Shown piece by piece: positions 1 to 8,251 of a stretch of 64,000 nucleotides of DNA. Positions within the stretch are counted from its first letter, which is position 1. Every line of letters begins with the position of its first letter. The translations under genes and the position numbers were made by a program. The stretch is taken from the NCBI RefSeq assembly GCF_042652645.1, contig NZ_JBHSGU010000029.1, positions 62,001-126,000 of the forward strand. The letters run 5' to 3'. A model generated the notes under the pieces. The model was given only the letters and a program-made list of their open reading frames with translations. It did not search any database and had not been told where the DNA came from. Origin of the DNA: Glaciecola siphonariae. Lineage in GTDB: Bacteria; Pseudomonadota; Gammaproteobacteria; Enterobacterales; Alteromonadaceae.

Positions 1-511
1 TATTTTCAGCCGAATGATCAGTGCCCAGCACTAAGCCTTTTGTAAGTCCTGCAATGTCATACTGCACCGCCATACGAGAACGCGCTTTTGCATTACCTTT
101 AACAAAGTCGTCGAGGCTTTCATCTGCGCTGTATGCGCCGGCTTTTACAAGTGCCCCTCGCGCACTGCTATGAATAGCATCTGCGGCATCTTTGACATTT
201 GCTGTTACTGATAATGAGGGCTGTATAAAATCAATAGATAGCTGTGCATCGGCCTCATCGGCTTGCTCGCCGTAAGGCAATCGGACCGCGATAAACTGAT
301 AATCACCAGCGCTTTGATTAAGCTCATTAACTGCCAGCTGCGCCAAACGACCTAAAGTACATGAATCAATGCCGCCACTAATACCCAAAACAAGGGTCTT
401 TAAACCAGAAGACACAAGCTGCTGTTTGATAAATGAGACGCGACGAGCCACTTCAAAAGCCGGGTCAATTTCCGGCTGTACTCGCATCTCTTCAATAATT
501 TGTTGTTTCAA
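1..511 (-). CDS. nadE: NAD+ synthase, ammonia-dependent (5' part only, runs off the window)
   Basis: Converts deamido-NAD+ to NAD+ using ammonia and ATP, the last step of NAD synthesis in the cytosol. About 170 codons of the N-terminal part lie here; the rest is beyond base 1. The ATP-pyrophosphatase P-loop SGGIDS follows LVLGI, and the N-terminus (KQQIIEEM, then a Pro-Glu-Ile) aligns with E. coli NadE, which I recall as LQQQIIKAL. The start is TTG at 511, with AGGAG nine bases upstream; no ATG fits the homologous N-terminus. It is transcribed away from the pseudopilin gene at 650. No glutaminase domain precedes the synthase domain, so this is the ammonia-dependent form. Confidence 0.93.
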   Translation of the reverse strand, partial: MKQQIIEEMRVQPEIDPAFEVARRVSFIKQQLVSSGLKTLVLGISGGIDSCTLGRLAQLAVNELNQSAGDYQFIAVRLPYGEQADEADAQLSIDFIQPSLSVTANVKDAADAIHSSARGALVKAGAYSADESLDDFVKGNAKARSRMAVQYDIAGLTKGLVLGTDHSAEN

Positions 512-649
512 AGCAAGATGCTCCTATAAAAAATGAATCAGATGAGTGACTTATGCTAGGTATACGTTAAACTAAGTACTTTAATTTAATCATACCTATG
601 GGGCGATGTAGTTCATGTATAGTGTACTCGCTACAAATGGGGGTTTGAA

Positions 650-1219
650 GTGATAAATGATTTAAGAGCTAAAAAACGTCAACGAGGCGTGACATTGCTA
701 GAAATGCTAATAACGCTGGCAATCGCGGCAATCATATTGACGCTCGTCGCGCCAAATATTCAGTCGATACTAACGAGAAACAAGATCACCGCCGAGATAA
801 ATGAAATGAGCGGCTTGTTGCAGTTTGCTCGGTTTACCGCTATTGACGAGCAAACCAATACTATTGTGTGCCCTACATCAGACTTTTTGGCCTGCACAAA
901 TGATTGGGATTCACCTAAGATGGTTTTCATAGATGACAATGCAAATGGCACAAGAGATGACGCTGATGAACCACTTCTGCTAAGTTCTCAGTCTATTTCA
1001 GCGACTAACACCATGACCTCTTCAGAGAATTCTATTGTGTTTTTCGACTCGGGTGCAGCCTCGGCAGCGGCTGAAATAACGATTTGCCCAAACTCAAACG
1101 ACGCGACATTTGCCCGAGCGCTGCTTGTGAGTTTACAAGGCAGAACGCGCGTTGCTGTTGATAACAATAACGACGGCGTCGTTGAAATAGCATCGGGCGC
1201 AGCCATAAGCTGTCCGTAA
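650..1219 (+). CDS. FimT/FimU-type (GspH family) minor pseudopilin
   Basis: Minor type IV pilin of the GspH/FimT family, expected to help prime pilus assembly in the inner membrane. The leader ends RG, followed by VTLLE with Glu at mature position 5 and a roughly 20-residue hydrophobic helix, the class III signal cut and methylated by PilD. The C-terminal region has Cys residues near 59, 67, 152 and 188 and two DxNx(D/N)G loops (near 95 and 173) that could bind calcium. The start is GTG at 650, with a GGGGG tract eight bases upstream. It faces the pilE end of the pilV-E operon from the opposite strand. In Pseudomonas, fimT/fimU sit at the head of that operon on the same strand, so this gene seems to have moved. 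FimT and FimU cannot be told apart here. Confidence 0.85.
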   Translation: MINDLRAKKRQRGVTLLEMLITLAIAAIILTLVAPNIQSILTRNKITAEINEMSGLLQFARFTAIDEQTNTIVCPTSDFLACTNDWDSPKMVFIDDNANGTRDDADEPLLLSSQSISATNTMTSSENSIVFFDSGAASAAAEITICPNSNDATFARALLVSLQGRTRVAVDNNNDGVVEIASGAAISCP

Positions 1220-1239
1220 TAAGGTATCTAAAGACTAAA

Positions 1240-1271
1240 ACAAAAACGCCGCATCATTGCGGCGTTTTTGT
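1240..1271. terminator. Bidirectional rho-independent terminator between the pseudopilin gene and pilE
   Basis: A perfect 14-bp stem (ACAAAAACGCCGCA and its complement) closes a TCAT loop. A-rich and T-rich arms on either side give a U-tract in both directions, so it can end both the plus-strand pseudopilin transcript and the minus-strand pil operon. Confidence 0.9.
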
Positions 1272-1325
1272 TATCTCATATTGTATGTCGGACGCTCATT
1301 GTTAGCTTACAGCCAAAGCAGAAAT

Positions 1326-1829
1326 TTAACAGCTCCAGCAAAATTCGCCCGCAGCGATGTTGCCATCGCCGTTTCTATCCCAGCCCTTGCGTCCATCACT
1401 AAATAAATGCAGTGTGCCGTCACCCTCAACCACCGTCCCAGTTACTGGCGTAGCGGTGATCTCAAAGGTTAATCCATTCGCACCAACCGTTACGATTTCC
1501 AAGTCGTACCTGCGGTTCGCAAAGTCTTCAGACGCCGGGGAATGTGCAGAAAAAATAGCCGGTGCACCGGTGTCTCCACCCCCAGCGGCTGCGCCTGCAT
1601 AGGTAAAGTTAGAGGCACTGTGTCTTTCTAAGGCGCTTGCAAAGGCCATTAAATCAGATTGTGCCGCCCCACGAGCGCTTGATGCGATCATGCCTTGATA
1701 ACTAGGGTAGGCAATGGCTGCAATAATCCCAATAATGGCGACCACTATCATAAGTTCAACAAGGGTGAAGCCCTTGTTTTTAGTGCTACATTTTGAGCTG
1801 TGTTTTATGCTTTGAACTGTATTGTACAT
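1326..1829 (-). CDS. pilE: Type IV pilin PilE (minor pilin) with a C-terminal EF-hand-like loop
   Basis: Pilin subunit of the type IV pilus, processed by prepilin peptidase. The leader ends NKG, followed by FTLVELMIVVAIIGIIAAIA, a textbook N-methylated pilin helix with Glu at +5. The 167-residue protein ends CWSC, so a C-terminal disulfide is possible. Residues 151-162 (DRNGDGNIAAGE) match the 12-residue EF-hand loop at positions 1, 3, 5, 6, 8 and 12, which suggests calcium binding. It is the last gene of the minor-pilin operon, 82 bases after pilY1 and before a strong terminator, the place of pilE in Pseudomonas. Major-pilin identity cannot be excluded from sequence, but the operon context argues for a minor pilin. 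Confidence 0.9.
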   Translation of the reverse strand: MYNTVQSIKHSSKCSTKNKGFTLVELMIVVAIIGIIAAIAYPSYQGMIASSARGAAQSDLMAFASALERHSASNFTYAGAAAGGGDTGAPAIFSAHSPASEDFANRRYDLEIVTVGANGLTFEITATPVTGTVVEGDGTLHLFSDGRKGWDRNGDGNIAAGEFCWSC

Positions 1830-1911
1830 GCTATTACTCTCTAACTATTGAAGACAATAGAGGCGACCTAGGCCGCCTCGTCTATTTACTATTGCTGTGC
1901 TCAATTATGGC

Positions 1912-4900
1912 TTAATTGCGCTCAACTTCGGTCTTCCATGTGTCTTTTTGTACGCGCTCAATGCCGCCGAAAATCTCCTGCATAAGGCATTGGAAATCGC
2001 CTGCGCAAGGAACCACATTCCCGTTCTCATCTTCTGGCGGCTCAGGGTCTGCGCATTCAGCGCCAAAGCATATGCTTTTATCTTCGCCGCCACCGCCGCC
2101 AAAAATAAAGGTTGGTGGAGGTGCAATACCGGTTTGCTCTAGCGTAGAGAATCTATCGCCTTTATCCTTATCATTATTATTGTTCAAATCTGTCACCGCG
2201 TTCGCATTAAACAAATTCACTAAATAAGCACGGCTATTACCAGAGGGCGGAGCACATAAACTTGAACTACTTGCCGCTGGCACATAAGTGGTGAACAAAA
2301 TTTTATAATCGATAATTAGAGGGCTAGATAGTACCTTCTCACCGCCTGAAGTAAGGCGAATATACCAGCCGTCTTTATCAACAAATGCCTGACTCGCTAG
2401 CGCTTGTTCGGCCGACGTGCCGGTTGTTGATAAATGATCGGTCGCATCATAAAGTTTTGTCAGGTCTACAGTCGTTGCCGGGAAACTGTATTCGCCCAAC
2501 GAATTCTGTATAAACGTACCCTTATCTTTAATCATATAGAAGTTGTCGTTAATTGTTGTATTAAGCGGTCCTGCGCGGAAGCCCGAACCTAGAGCAACGG
2601 CAAAATATTGCTCATCTCCTAAAACAACTTCAGCCACATCAGGACCGTAATAGAAACGGCGATTATCCGCAGCAGCATCACCACCAAGGCTAGCCAACAA
2701 CTTACCTTTAACTAAGGTACCTACCCCATTCCCGTTGTAAATATCGAGTCGGAACAACTGCCCGCCGGTATCTGCTACATACATGTGATCAGCAAGCCCG
2801 TCGTTATTGCGGTCAATCACCGATATACGTGCCGGAATTGAATATTTCATATCTGCTAACTGCAAGTTGCCTGAGGTGTCGCTTGCTTCCCAAAGTTTTG
2901 CGCCTGTATCAGCATCTATCATGTAAACACTGTTACCAATGCTATCGGGGGCGCGCGACTGCCTATTATCCTGGTCTTCGTCGTAGCCACCGCCAATAAT
3001 AATAACGTCTTTTACGGTTCCACCAATCTTAACTTTGGTAATGATTGGACGAGACCAAGTTTGACCTAGGTTTTCAAAGCCTGTTGAGCCGCCGTCAATC
3101 TTAAATACTAACTTAGGCGCAGTTTTAGACGTTACGTCAAAAGCGTAATAGTTGTTCCCTCCGCGGCGCATACCCAAGTATAAGTATTTTTTACCGTTAG
3201 CTTCACGATAGACTAGGTCGCCGTCAAGGCCGTAAACATGACTAAAGCTTGAGCGGTTTTCGTAAAACTTATGCAAATTACCTAAGAGTTCGCGAGGCAT
3301 AATTGCAAAATTTTCTTCGCCAGTATCTGCATCAAAAGAGTGTAAAAATCCATGATTGGTTGCCACAAATACCGCGGATTCAGTCGATGAATAATTCACT
3401 ATAATAGGTTGCGAGTGGATGGGGTCGCCCATCATAAAATTGATGTCGGTGCGTTCACCGTCACCATCTTCATCAAAAACGTCCACGCCTCTGGCCCATT
3501 TTAATAAGTTTTCACGCAGGGTTGCAGAGTCCGGTTCGGTGCTTATGCTCAAATCGTTAATGGTTATTGACGAATTGGTTTCATTAAATTTATTCGCCTC
3601 TAAAGCAATACTGCTATTTGGCGCATCACCAAATACATAAAGCTGTCTAACCAAATCGAGCTTGGAGGCAGCGCCGCCTTTTCTCACATCGTTTCCATCA
3701 ACTTCGGTTGACCAGATACTTTGCGACTTTTCGTCAAAGAAGCCAGTTGTAGTGTTAACCGCAGGCTTACTCGCGGCATCTAATACCGTATTGCCTTTGA
3801 TTTTATATTTTTTCAAATTACCCGGCCAGCGCTGCCCTTCTTCCGGTCTAAATAAGGCAAAATACAAATCCTCTTTGTTAGTTAAGCGATTGAGCTGATT
3901 AACTGCAACGCCCGGTGATACAAAGGTTGTGTTTGCATTTTTAACTTCACTTAAAATAGTCGTAAATGCTTCAAGCAATTGTTCACTGTTGTCAGCCTTA
4001 TACCAACTTCCGCCGCCTGCTTGTGCTAAGTCTTGCAAAAAGGTGTTGGCAACGGTGTCGGCAGCAAACCCAATGGTATGAGTTTGAATGACCCTGTCGA
4101 TGACCGAGGTTTCTTTTTTAGAGATGTTGCTCGCAAGATCTACTCCACACTCTTCACCACCTGAACCTGTGCATGGCGCTCCTAGCAAGGTCGCAATTTT
4201 ACCTTGGCTATGATTATTATTGGCGCGCCCGTCAGACAAAATTACGATGTGGTTGTTAACTTGACACTGCAGATTTTGTACCGGTGATATATAGGTCGCG
4301 CCTGTGGGGATATATTCGTCCACACAGTTGTTGCTGCTTAAATTAATGTCTGAACAGCCAAAGGGGCGCACAGCATTGCTACCTACATATGAATCACGGT
4401 GACTCACGCGAGTGCTACGGCGCACTATCGCCTCAATACCCGGCTCGCCGCGCTTGAGCCCGTAATCAACGCTTAACCCACCATAGTAGCGAGTAGCCTC
4501 ATAAAGGGTATCAACAATGGGTGTATAGCCATTGGTTGTTAACTCATTTACTCGGCTTATTAAGTAATCCCGTACAGTAGATGAATTACCCGGGGTTGCA
4601 TTACCGCTGAACTCAATATGAAGCTTCGCAGCCCCACTTCCGCTGCCGTTTACTGTGTAAGCGGCTACCCCATCACTATGAAAATCTGACATAACAAGCG
4701 CTAAATCACTGCGTGGCGTCCAGCCACTGCGGTTAACTATTTCCTGTATTACATTACTGATATCTGGACTGCTAAATTCAGAATCTTTTGCTTGATAGCC
4801 AATGTTAGACCAATTCAACGACGCGCCTGTCTTCGGTTTATTTTGTAAATGGTCTTTTTCAAGAATATCAAAAGGAGCAACGTCATCCTCGGCAACGCCG

Positions 4901-6012
4901 CGGATAGTCATCTTCGAATTATTTGTGCCTTGGTTAGCCGCACTGGTGAACGTAACATACGCCTTAGAAATAGTTGCGCCATTAGGAATGTTAACGTTAG
5001 TGAATCGCAAACCTATATTGTTGTTACTGCTAGTGCGAAAGTTAAGTTGGTTACCTGTATTGTTTTCACCATTATTCGCTTCTTCTGCGTTGTCGGCTTG
5101 GCTGTCAAGTTGATATACTGGTTCTCCAGATATACATCCAGTTGCTGAGCTATCGTCGTAGCTAATTACGAGTTGTGGCGAAGAGCTTTCACCTTTGTCA
5201 CTGCTATACACATGGCGTGCGCTGCCAGAAGAATTACTATCGCCTTCAATGATAAGACTCAGCGCATTGCCACCACACCAATCTGAACGACTGATGACCT
5301 CCTGAACAACGTTTGCAAAATCAGGGGTGGTTATCACCTCTTTGTCTACAGGGAAATTGTTATCTTGGTCCCATAGCAAAAAAGATGACGTAAGCGTTCG
5401 ATTTGAGATGTTTTTATTGCTCTGTTCAAATATAGGAGAATTACCCTTGTCTTCTGCACGAATTAGAATATCGCTTACGTCTGTATCAATTTTTGAGCTG
5501 GTAAAGCGTAAGTAAGCTTGGGTGATGGTCGCGCCCTGAGGAATATTTAAATCTTGAAAGCGCAGGCCCGTAAGTGTTTTACCGCTGCCGTTGGTGAGTT
5601 TCAGTATATCGTTGTTGATATCAACCGAATTGTTAGGCTGTTCTGCGTCATCACCGGACTCTCTTGTATTTAAAATAATTTCTGGCGGTATCGGTTGGTC
5701 TATATCGGTGATAGGAAAGAGCACCGGCCCACCAAAATCAGAAAAGCGCATCAATCCGGCGTTGATATTAGTCGCCTCTGAAAGTGCCTTATTAAGAGCT
5801 GCTTGAACACGCTGCATTCGCGAAAATGGAGTGCCGTCTTTTTTATTCATACTGCCAGACGTGTCCATGATAAATAAAACATTCGGTTTGAATGTAAATT
5901 GAGAAGTGTTGGTGCCTAGGTATATTTCTAAATCGTCGCCGAAGGCACTCAAGTTAACCAGAAAACTTAACGAGAAGGCGCTTAAAGCAAGGGTGAGTTT
6001 TTTGATATGCAT
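1912..6012 (-). CDS. pilY1: PilY1-type pilus tip adhesin/assembly factor
   Basis: Large exported protein (1366 aa) of the PilC/PilY1 family, expected at the pilus tip and active in assembly, adhesion and surface sensing. A signal peptide covers residues 1-24. A von Willebrand A domain starts at residue 44 with the MIDAS motif DTSGS (Asp50, Ser52, Ser54), continues around 495 (GYTP) and includes Asp594 in ILSDG. Two related modules of about 165 residues (roughly 118-286 and 306-468), each with GLRF, a (D/N)-(L/V)-N-I-P-(Q/N)-GATI stretch and a V-(V/I)-QE segment, are inserted inside this domain. The C-terminal half is the PilY1 beta-propeller (GDPIHSQP near 857), with calcium-type loops near 845 (DEDGDG) and 1065 (DRNNDG). 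It lies 13 bases after pilX. The ATG start directly precedes the signal peptide. Confidence 0.93.
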   Translation of the reverse strand: MHIKKLTLALSAFSLSFLVNLSAFGDDLEIYLGTNTSQFTFKPNVLFIMDTSGSMNKKDGTPFSRMQRVQAALNKALSEATNINAGLMRFSDFGGPVLFPITDIDQPIPPEIILNTRESGDDAEQPNNSVDINNDILKLTNGSGKTLTGLRFQDLNIPQGATITQAYLRFTSSKIDTDVSDILIRAEDKGNSPIFEQSNKNISNRTLTSSFLLWDQDNNFPVDKEVITTPDFANVVQEVISRSDWCGGNALSLIIEGDSNSSGSARHVYSSDKGESSSPQLVISYDDSSATGCISGEPVYQLDSQADNAEEANNGENNTGNQLNFRTSSNNNIGLRFTNVNIPNGATISKAYVTFTSAANQGTNNSKMTIRGVAEDDVAPFDILEKDHLQNKPKTGASLNWSNIGYQAKDSEFSSPDISNVIQEIVNRSGWTPRSDLALVMSDFHSDGVAAYTVNGSGSGAAKLHIEFSGNATPGNSSTVRDYLISRVNELTTNGYTPIVDTLYEATRYYGGLSVDYGLKRGEPGIEAIVRRSTRVSHRDSYVGSNAVRPFGCSDINLSSNNCVDEYIPTGATYISPVQNLQCQVNNHIVILSDGRANNNHSQGKIATLLGAPCTGSGGEECGVDLASNISKKETSVIDRVIQTHTIGFAADTVANTFLQDLAQAGGGSWYKADNSEQLLEAFTTILSEVKNANTTFVSPGVAVNQLNRLTNKEDLYFALFRPEEGQRWPGNLKKYKIKGNTVLDAASKPAVNTTTGFFDEKSQSIWSTEVDGNDVRKGGAASKLDLVRQLYVFGDAPNSSIALEANKFNETNSSITINDLSISTEPDSATLRENLLKWARGVDVFDEDGDGERTDINFMMGDPIHSQPIIVNYSSTESAVFVATNHGFLHSFDADTGEENFAIMPRELLGNLHKFYENRSSFSHVYGLDGDLVYREANGKKYLYLGMRRGGNNYYAFDVTSKTAPKLVFKIDGGSTGFENLGQTWSRPIITKVKIGGTVKDVIIIGGGYDEDQDNRQSRAPDSIGNSVYMIDADTGAKLWEASDTSGNLQLADMKYSIPARISVIDRNNDGLADHMYVADTGGQLFRLDIYNGNGVGTLVKGKLLASLGGDAAADNRRFYYGPDVAEVVLGDEQYFAVALGSGFRAGPLNTTINDNFYMIKDKGTFIQNSLGEYSFPATTVDLTKLYDATDHLSTTGTSAEQALASQAFVDKDGWYIRLTSGGEKVLSSPLIIDYKILFTTYVPAASSSSLCAPPSGNSRAYLVNLFNANAVTDLNNNNDKDKGDRFSTLEQTGIAPPPTFIFGGGGGEDKSICFGAECADPEPPEDENGNVVPCAGDFQCLMQEIFGGIERVQKDTWKTEVERN

Positions 6013-6025
6013 AGTACTACTCCAA

Positions 6026-6589
6026 CTAGTTCGCGGCGGGCGCGAAAACTGACGCCGTCATTGTATTTGCTACTGTATAGCTGCTACCGGCGGTTTGCCC
6101 GCAGCCACGCACAATAAACATATGACACGTTACATTAGAACCACTTATTACGGCGCTAGAGCCTCGACAAGCTTGCTCGCGCACAAATGCGGTCTGCGAC
6201 CAGCTATCTACATCTCCATTGCCGCTAAACTGAGCAGCCGCATCGTGTACGGTGCTCACTGTCATTCCATTCGAAGTGACTTCTCGGCGCACGCGGTTCG
6301 CATCTGCGCAGCTTAGTTCATCAACTGTTAAATCTAATGGCGCAATAGAACGAGCTTGTGATAATGCATCTACAGTGGCGGGATTACTCAGTACTGTTCT
6401 ATCCTCAGCTTCAAATACCACGCCAGCAAGAGCCGCTTCGGCAGCATCAAACGCTAGAGACTTACGCTCGAGTGAAGAGGCCATTTTAGTCTGCAGTAAG
6501 CTACTCGACACAGACGATACGCCTAAAATCGTGATAGATAGCAAGACTAACAGTGCAAACACCATCACCAATCCCTTTTGATTACTCAT
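6026..6589 (-). CDS. pilX: Minor pilin PilX
   Basis: Minor type IV pilin expected in the pilus priming/tip complex with PilV, PilW, PilE and PilY1. The short leader ends QKG, followed by LVMVFALLVLLSITILG; position +5 is Phe rather than Glu. Lack of Glu5 is a known trait of the PilX/GspK group and is not damage here. The segment AFDAAEAAL after the helix is typical of PilX N-terminal domains. Four Cys in the globular part (CAD, ACR, TCH, GCG) could form two disulfides. The ATG overlaps the pilW stop by four bases (ATGA), indicating translational coupling. Confidence 0.88.
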   Translation of the reverse strand: MSNQKGLVMVFALLVLLSITILGVSSVSSSLLQTKMASSLERKSLAFDAAEAALAGVVFEAEDRTVLSNPATVDALSQARSIAPLDLTVDELSCADANRVRREVTSNGMTVSTVHDAAAQFSGNGDVDSWSQTAFVREQACRGSSAVISGSNVTCHMFIVRGCGQTAGSSYTVANTMTASVFAPAAN

Positions 6590-7452
6590 AACATATTTCC
6601 TCTAGCAAAATTTCTCATATTGCGAAGTGTAACTGTGGTTTCAAAGGCCCTGTAATAGCCATTGTCAGGCGCGGTTATCTGGGCTTCATTTAAAAGTGTA
6701 AATGTGGCTGGCGCGTCTAAATTAACATCGGCGTCGCCTCTGATAACAATGGCTAATCGAATGGTAACTACCTGAGCATTAGCAGCATACGCGGCCGCAA
6801 GTGCAGATGCATCGATATAACGAATTGGAATGGTGCGACGGTCAGGGTCGTTCGGGTCGGTAATTCCATAGAGTACTTGAAAGCTGAGCACATTATCTAA
6901 AAGCGTGAACGCCGCATCACCTGCGTTAGCAGCAGGCGCTTTTTGTCCTCTTAACACTCGGCCGTCAAAGCCCCTGCACAACAATCTGCCATTATTAACA
7001 AAGTACTCGTTGACCACATAAAATTCTTCGTTAGCAGGATAGCCTAAGGTAAATCCTCTGCAGTCTCGTTCAGCCTGAAGGCTAATAACTAAAGTATCGT
7101 TCGCGCCGCCTACGCCCTGCCGAGCACCTAAAAGGGCATTGGATACAAAGTCCCCAGGAACGGGCACAGGGTGACTGCGCACAAAAGCCTCTTCTTCAAC
7201 GTTATCCACCAATGAACTCAAATTTGGGTCCATTGCGTCGTACAATCCCGTCATCATAAGCTCTTGGCGCATTCGAGATACAATAAAGCGGCCGCTTTCT
7301 TGCGTGCTAGCAATCGCGCGATTAAGGGCATCGGTTGTGCTGTTACTCACCAGTATTTGAATAATTGCGCCTGAAATGATCAGACCAAGCGCTAGCGAAA
7401 TCATTAATTCTACAAGCGTAAAACCTTTCGATTTGTGTGTTGGAATAGTCAT
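6586..7452 (-). CDS. pilW: Minor pilin PilW
   Basis: Minor type IV pilin of the PilW (GspJ-like) family. After a 10-residue leader ending SKG comes FTLVELMISLALGLIISGAII, with Glu at +5. The following (Q/E)ESGRF(I/V) and R(Q/M)EL(M/R)M(T/A)G(L/Y) segments are characteristic of PilW. The frame is open further upstream, but I place the start at ATG 7452: it overlaps the pilV stop by four bases (ATGA), has AGGTGGG just upstream and leaves a normal-length leader (MTIPTHKSKG). It is co-transcribed with pilV and pilX. Confidence 0.9.
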   Translation of the reverse strand: MTIPTHKSKGFTLVELMISLALGLIISGAIIQILVSNSTTDALNRAIASTQESGRFIVSRMRQELMMTGLYDAMDPNLSSLVDNVEEEAFVRSHPVPVPGDFVSNALLGARQGVGGANDTLVISLQAERDCRGFTLGYPANEEFYVVNEYFVNNGRLLCRGFDGRVLRGQKAPAANAGDAAFTLLDNVLSFQVLYGITDPNDPDRRTIPIRYIDASALAAAYAANAQVVTIRLAIVIRGDADVNLDAPATFTLLNEAQITAPDNGYYRAFETTVTLRNMRNFARGNML

Positions 7453-8063
7453 AGTCCCACCTGCAGTATTACGCAATCGTTGCCCGTTGCACCGCCCGCA
7501 TTGCAGTTTGCATTCTCAACCCTCGCACTACCTGCCGCCCCATCGCGCCAACCAACAGAAGGCCAGCTTACAACAATTGAATGAATAGACCCTGCAGAGC
7601 ATGCGTCACCATCGCCTGCAATTTTATCATCGCAAGTAACGGAAATTGTCGCATTTGGGTTTGACTCAACGGCGGCGCAAGACATCTGATATGCATCAAA
7701 CTGCGCGATTTGGTCAGCAGTACAGGTGTTTGCTTGGCAGTCTGTCACTGCCGCTGGTATGGCAAGACAAAAGCATTGGAAGGGATTGTTGCCTGGGCAC
7801 GCTAAGCCGGAGAAATTATAATTGTTCGCTTCAAAATATTGATTACTTACCACAAATCCGTCAGAACTAAGTGAGGGCACAACGCTGGCGCGCAGTCGCT
7901 CACTCATTTGCTGCGCTACCATAACCGCTTGGGTGCGCGATAATGCGTCTTTGTTAGAAAACGAACCAATAAACTGCATAGACGCAACGCCTAACAAGCC
8001 TATTGATAGGATAAAAAGAGTGATTAGCACTTCAATCATGCCAACGCCAGTTTGTCGCTTCAA
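7449..8063 (-). CDS. pilV: Minor pilin PilV
   Basis: Minor type IV pilin of the PilV (GspI-like) family and first gene of the pilV-W-X-Y1-E operon. The leader KRQTG is followed by VGMIEVLITLFILSIGLLGVASMQ-like sequence, with Glu at +5 if cleavage follows TG; GLLGVA is a PilV hallmark. At least six Cys lie in the globular domain. I chose TTG 8063 because AAGGAAGA lies just upstream and it gives a six-residue leader. ATG codons at 8135 and 8111 lack ribosome-binding sites and would give odd long leaders. A weak TTGAAC/TATATG promoter-like pair, 17 bases apart, overlaps 8135, which also favours the internal start. The start is the uncertain part; the identity is not. Confidence 0.85.
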   Translation of the reverse strand: MKRQTGVGMIEVLITLFILSIGLLGVASMQFIGSFSNKDALSRTQAVMVAQQMSERLRASVVPSLSSDGFVVSNQYFEANNYNFSGLACPGNNPFQCFCLAIPAAVTDCQANTCTADQIAQFDAYQMSCAAVESNPNATISVTCDDKIAGDGDACSAGSIHSIVVSWPSVGWRDGAAGSARVENANCNAGGATGNDCVILQVGL

Positions 8064-8251
8064 AGTTCTTCCTTTTTCTGTAAAGCCAGTCAACACATTT
8101 TGATTACACATCGTCAACACATAAAGTTCTGCCATATAAACACTATATCGGCATTGTTCAATTAATGGTTATTTTGATTGAGTCTAAGGTATTAAATCTG
8201 GAACTGAACCGTACAAGAGGCTAGTTTCTAAACTGAAAATATTCACATCAG

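Noticed and set aside
4802..5148. Overlapping plus-strand frames of about 100 residues inside pilY1
   Set aside because: They lie opposite a conserved protein, have no ribosome-binding sites and no recognisable sequence.
6026..6589. Loss of Glu5 in PilX as a defect
   Set aside because: PilX/GspK-type tip pilins normally lack Glu5, so this is a family trait.
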